A stretch of 13,117 bases of DNA from DATDOO01 sp035293245 (GTDB taxonomy: Bacteria > Pseudomonadota > Gammaproteobacteria > Methylococcales > Methylococcaceae), in assembly GCA_035293245.1 (NCBI GenBank), contig DATDOO010000088.1, positions 1 through 13,117 on the forward strand. Direction: 5' to 3'. The notes under the pieces are model-generated. The model had not been told where the DNA came from and did no database searches. It worked only from the letters and a program-made list of their open reading frames with translations. The first letter of the stretch is position 1. Each line of letters opens with the position of its first letter. This document shows positions 1 through 5,936 of this stretch, one piece after another. Position numbers and translations under genes: made by a program.

Positions 1-150
1 CGCCTGCTTTCGTACCTACGCATCAATCGGCGCGTCGCCGCGCCAACTGCAAGGCTCGATACCGGACCCGTGGCTAGCGGTTATCCGGGTGGGAATCCCA
101 CCCACTAGAATGTGCGGCATTGCCAAGCCGCTGCTGACCCCGTTTTTGTG
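1..150. other. Left edge, no confident gene; palindrome at 87-103
   Basis: A plus-strand frame is open from base 1 to a stop at 106-108 and could be the last 35 codons of a gene that starts outside the window, but the translated tail (RLLSYLRINRRVAAP...) matches no family I recognise. Bases 87-103 form a perfect palindrome (GGGTGGGA, one central A, TCCCACCC) that would fold into a compact hairpin and might be a terminator for such an upstream gene. TGACCCCGTTTT at 134-145 is a partial copy of the motif that recurs through the next 2 kb. Confidence 0.35.
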
Positions 151-239
151 CACTTCTTTCGGATCAGCGGCGTCGCGACGGTAGACAATGTTGAGGCAAA
201 GAGGGCGATGGACTCATGCTACGATGCTAGACCTGACCC
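151..239 (+). repeat. 89-bp direct repeat, copy 1
   Basis: This stretch is repeated at 464-552 with only three differences (GGATC/GAATC, ACTCATG/ACTTATG, CGATG/CGGTG). It starts CACTTCTTTCG and ends GCTAGACCTGACCC. The end motif recurs inverted at 2032-2046, just before the RAYT transposase. The rsmA remnant begins directly after this copy, so the repeat edge is also a gene-fragment border. It has no convincing coding capacity of its own; the short frames through it differ between copies downstream of the repeat. Confidence 0.9.
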
Positions 240-400
240 TTATTTCGCAGGCCTTCAGCCAGCGGCGCAAGATTCTGCGCAACACCCTCAAGGGCTTGCT
301 GGATGCCGAGCAGATTGCCGCCGCCGGCGTCGACCCCGGCGCGCGGGCGGAAACATTAGGGTTGGAGGAGTTTGCCCGACTTGCCAATAGGCTGGCGTAG
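240..400 (+). pseudogene. rsmA: 3' remnant of rsmA (16S rRNA dimethyladenosine transferase)
   Basis: The frame ending at the TAG at 398-400 reads ISQAFSQRRKILRNTLKGLL and then GVDPGARAETLGLEEFARLANRLA. This is the characteristic C-terminal part of RsmA/KsgA (conserved F-x-QRRK-x-xRN-x-L, then G-[IV]-DP-x-x-RAE and a final LAN-x-L). RsmA dimethylates two adjacent adenines near the 3' end of 16S rRNA. Only about the last 52 of roughly 260 residues are present. The sequence upstream is the 89-bp repeat rather than the SAM-binding domain, so the fragment cannot be active. The reading frame is intact to its natural stop, which points to a fairly recent truncation or a duplicated 3' end. A complete rsmA is expected elsewhere in the genome, but I cannot see it here. 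Confidence 0.8.
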
Positions 401-463
401 CCTTCGTAGCCAAGCGTGGGAATCCAGGATCGGGCGGAGGAAATCGGAAATTATTTCGGTCTA

Positions 464-552
464 CACTTCTTTCGAATCAGCGGCGTCGCGACGGTAGACA
501 ATGTTGAGGCAAAGAGGGCGATGGACTTATGCTACGGTGCTAGACCTGACCC
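464..552 (+). repeat. 89-bp direct repeat, copy 2
   Basis: This is the second copy of the repeat at 151-239 (86 of 89 bases identical), in the same orientation, 224 bases further on. It also ends GCTAGACCTGACCC. Here it is followed by a short run of CGTTTTCTC units instead of the rsmA remnant. Confidence 0.9.
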
Positions 553-585
553 GTTTTCTCCGTTTTCTCATGACCCCGTTTTCTC
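552..585 (+). repeat. Three CGTTTTCTC units with a TGACCCC motif
   Basis: CGTTTTCTC occurs at 552-560, 561-569 and 577-585. The second and third are separated by ATGACCC, so TGACCC(C)GTTTTCTC is present twice (547-560 and 571-585). This looks like local duplication of the end of the 89-bp repeat. The related TGACCCCGTTTT lies at 134-145. Confidence 0.75.
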
Positions 586-751
586 AAGGAGGATCGAGGG
601 GCCCGATCAAACCGTCCACCTCTTCCCGCGACAGGTTTCCACCCTGTCCGAAACGTTTCAATTGGCGCCGCGCACCGCGAAAGCCTCGCCTGGATCATCC
701 GCTGGCGGCTTTCAACGTTCGGGACGGGGTTCAAACCCAATCCTCCCAACT
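586..751. other. Noncoding stretch with a small hairpin
   Basis: I see no supported gene here. GACAGG at 630-635 and CCTGTC at 643-648 form a 6-bp stem around a 7-base loop. Short frames on both strands overlap one another and lack ribosome binding sites or family similarity. The hairpin lies about 100 bases beyond the stop of the minus-strand lipoprotein gene but has no U tract, so I do not call it a terminator. Confidence 0.4.
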
Positions 752-1372
752 TTAAGGCAATGCATTTCCAATCAGGCCATCTTCTAAAACACGGTTTCCA
801 ACTTGGCGCTCAATATGAGCGACATTTCGTCCAATCCATACATGAGAGGTGGGGACACACTTGTAAATGCTTCCACCGATGGATGGTTGTATTTCTATGC
901 TCCTGGTCAATGCAGAAATCATCCGCCCTGAAGCGTTGAATTCGATGAATGCCATGTCTGATGCTGTTTCACCTCGTTTGGATGTCGTCGTGAAAAGTGA
1001 TTCGATGACGTGGTTAACATTCGCCTTGTAGAGACGAACGGAGTTCCCTCGTTGAGTTGCTATTTCTACGTACCGTTTGGATATCACATCGCGCGAGAGT
1101 TCATCTTTTGAACGATGAACAGCTATGGCACTACTGACGGAAGGTTCACTAACACAGGTTAAAGGGCCTGATACTTCCACTATATCCACACTGTTCATCC
1201 TCCCATGATGATGCGGTGGGGTGAACGGCCGTTTCACGAAAGACTCTGCCATCAGGTGATCACCAGATGCCGACAGCAGTGCGTTTTGATGCTCGACTAC
1301 ATGCTGATGAAGTGCCTCACATCCTGAAAGAGCAAAAGTGATGGCGATAGCTAAAAAAGGATTTTTTGACAC
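752..1372 (-). CDS. Predicted lipoprotein of unknown function
   Basis: Predicted 206-residue lipoprotein that I do not recognise. The frame stays open upstream to 1522, but the best start is the GTG at 1370-1372. It has a strong AAGGAG ribosome binding site (1380-1385) seven bases upstream and gives a short lipoprotein signal, MSKNPFLAIAITFALSGC, with lipobox LSG-C at residues 15-18. The mature protein would be lipid-anchored at Cys18. It starts with a His-rich part (HQHVVEH, later PPHHHGR), followed by an apparently beta-rich region with two further cysteines that might pair. Base composition is visibly lower in GC than the neighbouring genes, and the gene sits between repeat-rich segments, so acquisition by transfer is plausible. 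Function is open. Confidence 0.7.
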   Translation of the reverse strand: MSKNPFLAIAITFALSGCEALHQHVVEHQNALLSASGDHLMAESFVKRPFTPPHHHGRMNSVDIVEVSGPLTCVSEPSVSSAIAVHRSKDELSRDVISKRYVEIATQRGNSVRLYKANVNHVIESLFTTTSKRGETASDMAFIEFNASGRMISALTRSIEIQPSIGGSIYKCVPTSHVWIGRNVAHIERQVGNRVLEDGLIGNALP

Positions 1373-1379
1373 GCTTTTT

Positions 1380-1385
1380 CTCCTT
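1380..1385 (-). promoter_or_regulatory. Ribosome binding site deciding the GTG start of the lipoprotein gene
   Basis: On the minus strand AAGGAG stands seven bases before the GTG at 1372-1370. No ATG nearby offers an equivalent site, and the resulting N-terminus is a proper lipoprotein signal. Together these set the start. Confidence 0.75.
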
Positions 1386-1689
1386 ATCAGTGCGTGTGAA
1401 TCAAGGTTATGACGTCTGTGTGCCCGTTGGGCTTCATGTCCTAGGTAAAGCGGCGCGGGTGGTCGATCTGACTGGCCTCGGGCCGTTCCTGTCATGCGCG
1501 GTCTGAACTCCAACATTATCAAACTACTTTACGCCGGTTGGAACCATGAACCGCCCCGGGGATTTCGGAGGCTCGTTGTTGTGAGTCACGCCGCCATGGC
1601 GGACTCGGTGAGTTGACGATAATAAACTGCTTCGGCCTCGACCGCGGGCGGATAAAGGGTCAGTTCTAACATTCCAACATCTCCAGCAC
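1386..1689. other. Intergenic region with a degenerate copy of the GGGTCAGGTCTA motif
   Basis: I see no gene here. GGGTCAGTTCTAAC at 1657-1670 differs in two places from the GGGTCAGGTCTAGC found just before the transposase and has the same orientation. A 12-bp perfect palindrome, CCGCCATGGCGG, lies at 1591-1602. The promoter of the minus-strand lipoprotein gene should be in this region, but I find no convincing -35/-10 pair. Confidence 0.45.
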
Positions 1690-1772
1690 GTAGGCTGGGT
1701 TGCAGCGAAGCGGAAACCCAGCGTTTCGGGATCATTGCTGGGATTACGCTATCGCTTCATCCCAGCCTACAG
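1690..1772. repeat. Pair of inverted REP-like hairpins (BIME-like)
   Basis: Unit 1 (1690-1722) reads GTAGGCTGGGTT, then an AGCGAAGCG loop region, then AACCCAGC. Unit 2 (about 1737-1772) on the opposite strand reads GTAGGCTGGGAT, then AGCGATAGCG, then AATCCCAGC. Each folds into a hairpin with a GCTGGG/CCCAGC stem preceded by the tetranucleotide GTAG. That is the layout described for REP elements served by RAYT transposases (a GTAG or GGAG head followed by a stem-loop). The two units point in opposite directions and are separated by about 14 bases, as in a BIME. The transposase begins some 300 bases downstream. Confidence 0.75.
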
Positions 1773-1904
1773 GACTCGACCCTTGCCGCGTTATTTGGCT
1801 TGCTATAAAGTGAAAAAGTGACCCCGATGGCGCAGGCCGCTGGACGTGGGGGCGGAGGTGCTGCTGCTGGGCATGGCACGTGCCTCGCAAGGTCAAGCGC
1901 CTAG

Positions 1905-2045
1905 CCACCAAACAGCCTTGAGTGGCGGCGGCCGGCCATCGAGAAGCTGGACCCCAAGGCCAAGCGGCAGATCACTCAGTTGCTGGACACTTTCATCGAG
2001 CGCTCGAAGCTCAAACAGCGCGCGCAAACATGGGGTCAGGTCTAG
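1905..2045 (+). pseudogene. Remnant resembling the C-terminus of an HTH (XRE-type) regulator
   Basis: Open frame from a stop at 1902-1904 to the TAG at 2043-2045. The part from about 1935 translates to AIEKLDPKAKRQITQLLDTF followed by IERSKLKQRAQ. Such a helix (leucine-spaced, ending in a charged KLK stretch) is typical of the C-terminal tail of phage-type XRE regulators after the HTH domain. No HTH domain is visible upstream in this frame, which is broken by stops, so it is a fragment if anything. The similarity ends just before the GGGGTCAGGTCTAG motif at 2032, which supplies the stop codon. The family assignment is tentative, since short helical tails can mislead. Confidence 0.35.
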
Positions 2046-2046
2046 C
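2032..2046 (-). repeat. GGGGTCAGGTCTAGC motif upstream of the transposase (candidate element end)
   Basis: Read on the minus strand this is GCTAGACCTGACCCC, the same sequence that ends both 89-bp repeats (to 239 and to 552), and here it lies inverted relative to them. The likeness extends outward: TGCTA, four variable bases, then GCTAGACCTGACCC is shared by this site and by copy 1. Its place 32 bases before the start codon of a Y1 transposase suggests it is the recognised end or the leader of the element. Confidence 0.6.
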
Positions 2047-2077
2047 TACATAGCACACCAGAAGCTAAACTCCGCCC

Positions 2078-2935
2078 ATGGCCAGACCCCTACGCATCGA
2101 GTTTCCTGGCGCCCTGTACCACGTCACGTCGCGGGGCGACCGGCGCGAGGACATCTTTGAGGATGACGATGACCGGGCGCTGTTTCTTGCGGTTCTCGGG
2201 CAGGTCATCCAGGATTTCAACTGGGTTTGCCATGCTTATTGCCTGATGGGCAACCACTATCACCTGGTCGTCGAAACGCCGGATGGCAATTTGTCGCCGG
2301 GCATGCGTCAACTCAACGGCGTGTTCACCCAGAAAACCAACCGGCGTCACGGGCGGTCGGGGCATGTGTTTCAGGGTCGCTATAAGGCCGTTCTGGTGGA
2401 TGCGGACGCCCATCTGTTGGAGCTGGCCCGCTACGTGGTGCTCAATCCGGTTCGCGCCGGGATGGTCGGGCACGCGGGCGAGTGGCGCTGGAGCAGCTAT
2501 CGGGCCATGGTGGGCGAGGCGCTGGTTCCGGCGTGGCTGGCAACCTCCGCCCTGCTTGCGCGGTTCGGCGCGCCGGCGACGGAGGCCGTGCGCCGTTATG
2601 AGACATTCGTCGCGCAGGGGAACGGCGCGGAGTCCATCTGGCGGTATCTCAACCGGCAGGTGTATCTCGGCGACGAGCGTTTCGTCGTCCGGATGCAGGC
2701 CAGGAAAGCCGAAGGGCAGGAAAACGTCAATGTCCCCAGGGCGCAACGGCGTCCGCCGGCGCCGCCGCTGCAAGCTATCGCGTCCGCCCATGAAAGCCGG
2801 GAGGCCGCCATGGCGGCAGCCCACGCATCCGGGGAATACAGCTATCAGCAGATTGCGAACTTCTTCGGGGTGCATTTCACGACGGTGGGCCGAGTCGTGC
2901 GGGCGGCGCGGAAGGGCGATGGCGCCTTGCAATGA
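2078..2935 (+). CDS. REP-associated tyrosine transposase (RAYT, Y1/HUH family)
   Basis: Complete 285-residue single-strand transposase-like enzyme of the IS200/TnpA-REP (Y1_Tnp) family. The N-terminus MARPLRIEFPGALYHVTSRG is the family signature. The metal-binding HUH pair is H60-Y61-H62 (in GNHYHLVVETP), and the probable catalytic tyrosine is Y119 in RYVVLNPVRAG. Conserved segments GHVFQGRYK (about 95-103) and EWRWSSY (135-141) are present. Such enzymes nick and rejoin DNA at REP or related hairpins and are normally single-copy and domesticated. Residues about 240-280 (SYQQIANFFGVHFTTVGRVV) look like an added helix-turn-helix, which occurs in longer members of the family. No key residue is missing, so it may be active. 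The start ATG lies 32 bases after the GGGGTCAGGTCTAG motif and lacks a clear ribosome binding site. Confidence 0.92.
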   Translation: MARPLRIEFPGALYHVTSRGDRREDIFEDDDDRALFLAVLGQVIQDFNWVCHAYCLMGNHYHLVVETPDGNLSPGMRQLNGVFTQKTNRRHGRSGHVFQGRYKAVLVDADAHLLELARYVVLNPVRAGMVGHAGEWRWSSYRAMVGEALVPAWLATSALLARFGAPATEAVRRYETFVAQGNGAESIWRYLNRQVYLGDERFVVRMQARKAEGQENVNVPRAQRRPPAPPLQAIASAHESREAAMAAAHASGEYSYQQIANFFGVHFTTVGRVVRAARKGDGALQ

Positions 2936-2979
2936 GGCCAGACCCTGTGGGATTTAAGGGCAACCAACGGGAGGAATCC

Positions 2980-3897
2980 GTGAAGGCGCGGAGTCCATCG
3001 CTTTTTTGCCGCCTGTGGCCGGCGCTGTTTCTCCTCCTGGCCGGTGGCGGCCTTTACGCCAAAGAGCGTGCGGGCCTGCGCTTCGATAGCGCCGAAGTGC
3101 TGGATTTGTCGACGCACCAATACCGGCCGTCACAGACAGCGCAGCACAGCGCGCCCATGACCACGCTTTCCGCGGAGGCGGCCGCGGCGATTCTCGGCGC
3201 ACCGGCGATCGGCGAAGAGGAACTTTTGCTGCCGTTCGTCTCCGTCATGGCGGGATGCAAGGCGCTGCTCGATCGCTGCGTGCGCGGGTACGAGAGCGCA
3301 TCCATCGGCCGCGAGGCGGCGCAAGTGAACCGTTCCGGCAAGCGGTTGCTCATCCGGCCGAAGGCGGGCCCGGCCGCAGCCTTCTTGGACTGGAGCAAAC
3401 CGGCCACCGCCGGCGCGGACGGCGACGGGGCCGTGCACGTCTATGCCGGGCGCATGGATCGATCCGGCTACCACCGGGTGGAAATCCAGTTCGGCCATGA
3501 CTCGCCGGGTTCGTTCCTGGTCAACCCGGACAGCGGCGAAACCGCCTTCCTCCACAACGGCGGCGATGTAACCGCGCCCGCGCCCGACGGCATGCGCCTG
3601 GTCGTGTTCAACACCATGAACCTGCCGCTGTCGATCAACGTCGCCAAACTCGACGGCGACGGCCCCACCGCTGAACTGCACTGCGGCACGGCAAACCCCG
3701 GCACCCCCGCCTACCCCAGTTTCAAGGGCTGGCGCGGCAGCGATGCCTTCGACATCGTGCTTAAGCCTTCCACCGGTTCGGGCAACGATAGCGATTCCAT
3801 TCCGCTGCGCATCGAAGCGGTCGGCGGCGCCTGGAGCATCGCCACGCCGGATGCGCTGCGGCTGGAACAGTCGTTTGGCCTAATTTGCCGCTATTAG
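2980..3897 (+). CDS. Secreted protein of unknown function
   Basis: A 305-residue exported protein that I do not recognise. The frame is open upstream to an ATG at 2932 that would overlap the transposase stop. The GTG at 2980-2982 has a good GGAGGA ribosome binding site (2970-2975) and places a classic signal peptide at the N-terminus (basic MKARSPSLFCR, hydrophobic LWPALFLLLAGGG, cleavage after LYA, residue 27). I therefore take the GTG. The mature part has no membrane segment. It carries a few cysteines (one pair around VMAGCKALLDRC) and a C-terminal half rich in Gly, Asp and beta-type sequence ending LICRY, which suggests a periplasmic or surface beta-sandwich protein. It follows the transposase by 44 bases on the same strand, but a shared function is unlikely. 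phhB begins 158 bases downstream. Confidence 0.75.
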   Translation: MKARSPSLFCRLWPALFLLLAGGGLYAKERAGLRFDSAEVLDLSTHQYRPSQTAQHSAPMTTLSAEAAAAILGAPAIGEEELLLPFVSVMAGCKALLDRCVRGYESASIGREAAQVNRSGKRLLIRPKAGPAAAFLDWSKPATAGADGDGAVHVYAGRMDRSGYHRVEIQFGHDSPGSFLVNPDSGETAFLHNGGDVTAPAPDGMRLVVFNTMNLPLSINVAKLDGDGPTAELHCGTANPGTPAYPSFKGWRGSDAFDIVLKPSTGSGNDSDSIPLRIEAVGGAWSIATPDALRLEQSFGLICRY

Positions 3898-3986
3898 GTT
3901 CGCCCCCGAAAGCCGGCGGATAAGAAGAAAGAGGTTGCCGCCACGACGTTCAGAACCATTCCATGGCCCACCGTGTCCAATTCTTT

Positions 3987-4054
3987 GGAGTCGCCATTCC
4001 GAGCATCTCATCTTGCGACGCGACAAATCGATCCACCTGTGACGGAGTCGCCAT
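3987..4054 (+). repeat. 11-bp direct repeat GGAGTCGCCAT in the phhB leader
   Basis: GGAGTCGCCAT occurs at 3987-3997 and 4044-4054. The second copy contains the ribosome binding site of phhB. It may be chance or a small duplication; no regulatory role can be inferred. Confidence 0.4.
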
Positions 4055-4055
4055 C

Positions 4056-4436
4056 ATGAACACGTCCATGACGCACTGCGAACTGAGCGCAGCCAAATGC
4101 ACCCCCTGCCAGGGCGGCATCCCGCCCATGCCCCGCGCCGAGGCGGAAAAATACCTGGGCGAAACGCCGGGCTGGGAATTACGGGACGAGGCCACCAAAC
4201 TGAAGCGCAAATTTACCTTCCCCAATTTCATGGATGCCATGACCTTCGCGCAAAAGGTCGGCGCAATGTGCGAGCAGGAGGGGCACCATCCCGATATGAG
4301 CATGGGCTGGGGCTATTGCACCGTGGTCTTCCAGACCCACAAAATCGACGGCCTGCACGAAAACGACTTCATCATGGCCGCCAAGGTGAACGACCTGGCC
4401 GAACACATGGCCCCGCCCGGCCGTAAGCATTCCTGA
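4056..4436 (+). CDS. phhB: Pterin-4a-carbinolamine dehydratase (4a-hydroxytetrahydrobiopterin dehydratase)
   Basis: 126-residue PCD/DCoH enzyme. It dehydrates 4a-hydroxytetrahydropterin to quinonoid dihydropterin, recycling the cofactor of phenylalanine hydroxylase in the cytoplasm. The signature EGHHPD with H77-H78-P79 is present, followed by Y87 and THKIDGLHENDF (H95), matching the family's catalytic histidines and terminal loop. The core runs from about residue 28 to 115, the usual PCD length. An N-terminal extension of about 25 residues has three cysteines (CELSAAKCTPC), seen in many bacterial members. The ATG at 4056 has CGGAG eight bases upstream; an upstream in-frame ATG at 3963 would add 31 unlikely residues. 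No phhA is visible in the window, so the partner hydroxylase is elsewhere, or the enzyme serves another pterin pathway. Confidence 0.92.
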   Translation: MNTSMTHCELSAAKCTPCQGGIPPMPRAEAEKYLGETPGWELRDEATKLKRKFTFPNFMDAMTFAQKVGAMCEQEGHHPDMSMGWGYCTVVFQTHKIDGLHENDFIMAAKVNDLAEHMAPPGRKHS

Positions 4437-4453
4437 ACGTTACCCATCGAGAA

Positions 4454-4500
4454 ACCTGATTAGTCGCGAGCTTCGTGCCGAAACTCGCGACTAATCAGGT
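4454..4500. terminator. Strong bidirectional hairpin between convergent genes
   Basis: ACCTGATTAGTCGCGAG (4454-4470) and its exact reverse complement (4484-4500) form a 17-bp stem. The 13-base loop CTTCGTGCCGAAA can add four more pairs (TTCG/CGAA) after one mismatch. It lies 17 bases after the phhB stop and 52 bases beyond the stop of the minus-strand aldehyde dehydrogenase, the position of a shared terminator. No long T run follows on either side (CGGAAAAAG on plus, GTTTCTCG on minus), so it may work as an RNA-stabilising hairpin or factor-assisted terminator rather than a textbook intrinsic one. Confidence 0.7.
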
Positions 4501-4552
4501 CGGAAAAAGCGCCGTACAAGGACGGTCTGGAGGGAAAAGGAGAACCGGCTCG

Positions 4553-5917
4553 CTACGTGAGCCACACACTGCGGACGTTGACGAACTCGCGGATGCCCGC
4601 CTGGCCCAGTTCGCGGCCGTAGCCGGAATTCTTCACGCCCCCGAAAGGCAGGCGGGGATCGCTGTGCACCTGTTCGTTGACGGTCACGGCGCCGCCCTGC
4701 AGGTGCCGCGCAAACAACTCCCCTGTGGCCGGATCGCGGCTCCATACGGAGGCGCCCAGTGCGTAGCGGTGGTTGTTGGCCACGGCCAGCGCTTCGGCCT
4801 CGTCGCGCACCCGGATGAGGGCCGCCGCCGGCCCGAACACCTCGTCGTCGAAAACCGGCATTCCGGGGCGAACCCGATCCAGGATGGACGGCCGATAGAA
4901 TTGGCCCGGTCCCTTGATGGGCTCGCAGCCGCATAAAGCCTTGGCGCCAAGCCGGATCGACTCGGTGACCTGGCGATGCAGTTGCATGCGCAAATCGGCT
5001 CGGGCCATGGGCCCCAATTGCGTTTCTTCCCGCAGGGGATCGCCGATGCGCAGTGCTTCGACCTTCGGCCGAAACAGGGCGAGAAAGTCGTCGGCAATGG
5101 CTTCCAGCAATACAAAGCGCTTGGCGGCAATGCAGCTTTGGCCGTTGTTCCTGAAACGCGCGGCCACGGCTGCGCTGGCCGCTACCTCCAGGTCGGCGTC
5201 GGCCAGGACGACGAAAGGATCCGAACCGCCCAGTTCCAATACGGTTTTTTTCAGGCTGGCCCCGGCCAGGCTCGCCACGCGCCGGCCCGCCTGTTCGCTG
5301 CCGGTGAGGGTGACGGCGTGGACGCGCGGGTCGGCGATCAGTCCTTCGGCCTGCTCGCTGGAGACGCGCAGCCAGCGGAATACGCCGGGCGGGAAACCGG
5401 CGGCTTGAAAAAGCTGCTCGATGGCTTCCGCGCATTGCGGGACGTTGGAGGCGTGCTTGAGCAGGACGCAGTTGCCGGCCATGAGCGCCGGGGCGGCGAA
5501 GCGGAACACTTGCCAGAAGGGGAAGTTCCAGGGCATGACCGCCAGCACGGTGCCCAGCGGATCGTAGGCGATATAGCTACGGCGCGCTTCGGTGGCCACC
5601 GGCTCGGCTTGCAGGAAGCGCTCGGCGTGCTCGGCGAAAAACTCGCAAGCCCAGGCGCACTTCTCCACCTCCGCCCTGCCCTCTTGTACGGGTTTGCCCA
5701 TTTCCACGGCCATGAGGAGCGCATAGCGATCGCACTTGCCGCGCAATTGCGCCGCAACCCGCCGCAAGGGTTCGGCGCGCCTGGCGCAGGTCGAGCATTG
5801 CCAATCGGGTGCGGCCGCGGCAGTTTGCACCAGGGCCTGCTCCAGTTGGGGCCCCGCCCAAAGCGGGTAGTCGGCGAGCCGCGCCCCGGTCATGGGATTG
5901 ATGCTGGCGAGCGTCAT
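4553..5917 (-). CDS. NAD(P)-dependent aldehyde dehydrogenase (succinate-semialdehyde dehydrogenase-like)
   Basis: 454-residue soluble ALDH-superfamily enzyme oxidising an aldehyde to its acid with NAD(P)+. Visible landmarks: PWNFPFWQ with oxyanion N131, the nucleotide-binding part FTGS-like TLTGSEQAGRRVA (203-215), general base E228 in LELGGSDPF, catalytic C262 in NNGQSCIAAKRF, and the late motif EVFGPAAAL (359-367). Length and the motifs RFRNNGQSCIA and GGVKNSGYGREL fit the GabD/Sad (succinate-semialdehyde) branch, but substrate cannot be fixed from sequence alone. The ATG at 5917 has CAGGAGA six bases upstream; the same frame is open far upstream only as a shadow of the DUF4166 gene. It is last in the minus-strand cluster, 19 bases after the DUF4166 stop. 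A GbsR-type regulator heads the cluster; GbsR regulators elsewhere control a betaine-aldehyde dehydrogenase, but this enzyme does not clearly look like one. Confidence 0.9.
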   Translation of the reverse strand: MTLASINPMTGARLADYPLWAGPQLEQALVQTAAAAPDWQCSTCARRAEPLRRVAAQLRGKCDRYALLMAVEMGKPVQEGRAEVEKCAWACEFFAEHAERFLQAEPVATEARRSYIAYDPLGTVLAVMPWNFPFWQVFRFAAPALMAGNCVLLKHASNVPQCAEAIEQLFQAAGFPPGVFRWLRVSSEQAEGLIADPRVHAVTLTGSEQAGRRVASLAGASLKKTVLELGGSDPFVVLADADLEVAASAAVAARFRNNGQSCIAAKRFVLLEAIADDFLALFRPKVEALRIGDPLREETQLGPMARADLRMQLHRQVTESIRLGAKALCGCEPIKGPGQFYRPSILDRVRPGMPVFDDEVFGPAAALIRVRDEAEALAVANNHRYALGASVWSRDPATGELFARHLQGGAVTVNEQVHSDPRLPFGGVKNSGYGRELGQAGIREFVNVRSVWLT

Positions 5918-5936
5918 GGGCTGTCTCCTGGGCCAA

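Noticed and set aside
151..552. CRISPR array
   Set aside because: There are only two long (89-bp) repeats 224 bases apart, without short regular spacers or cas genes.
715..755. Possible tRNA 3' part (GGGGTTCAAACCC resembling a T arm)
   Set aside because: Only two to three T-stem pairs form, and no D arm, anticodon arm or acceptor partner is present upstream.
416..787. Plus-strand frames of 123 and 84 residues through the second repeat
   Set aside because: Their first parts only translate the 89-bp repeat, their downstream parts are unrelated to the frames after copy 1, and no start signal or family likeness is seen.
1846..2160. 104-residue frame running into the transposase gene
   Set aside because: It overlaps the real transposase start in another frame and gives a low-complexity Ser/Arg-rich translation.
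2090..2932. 280-residue open frame antisense to the transposase
   Set aside because: It is a GC-rich shadow. The plus strand encodes a protein with full catalytic motifs, and the antisense translation has no recognisable domain or ribosome binding site.
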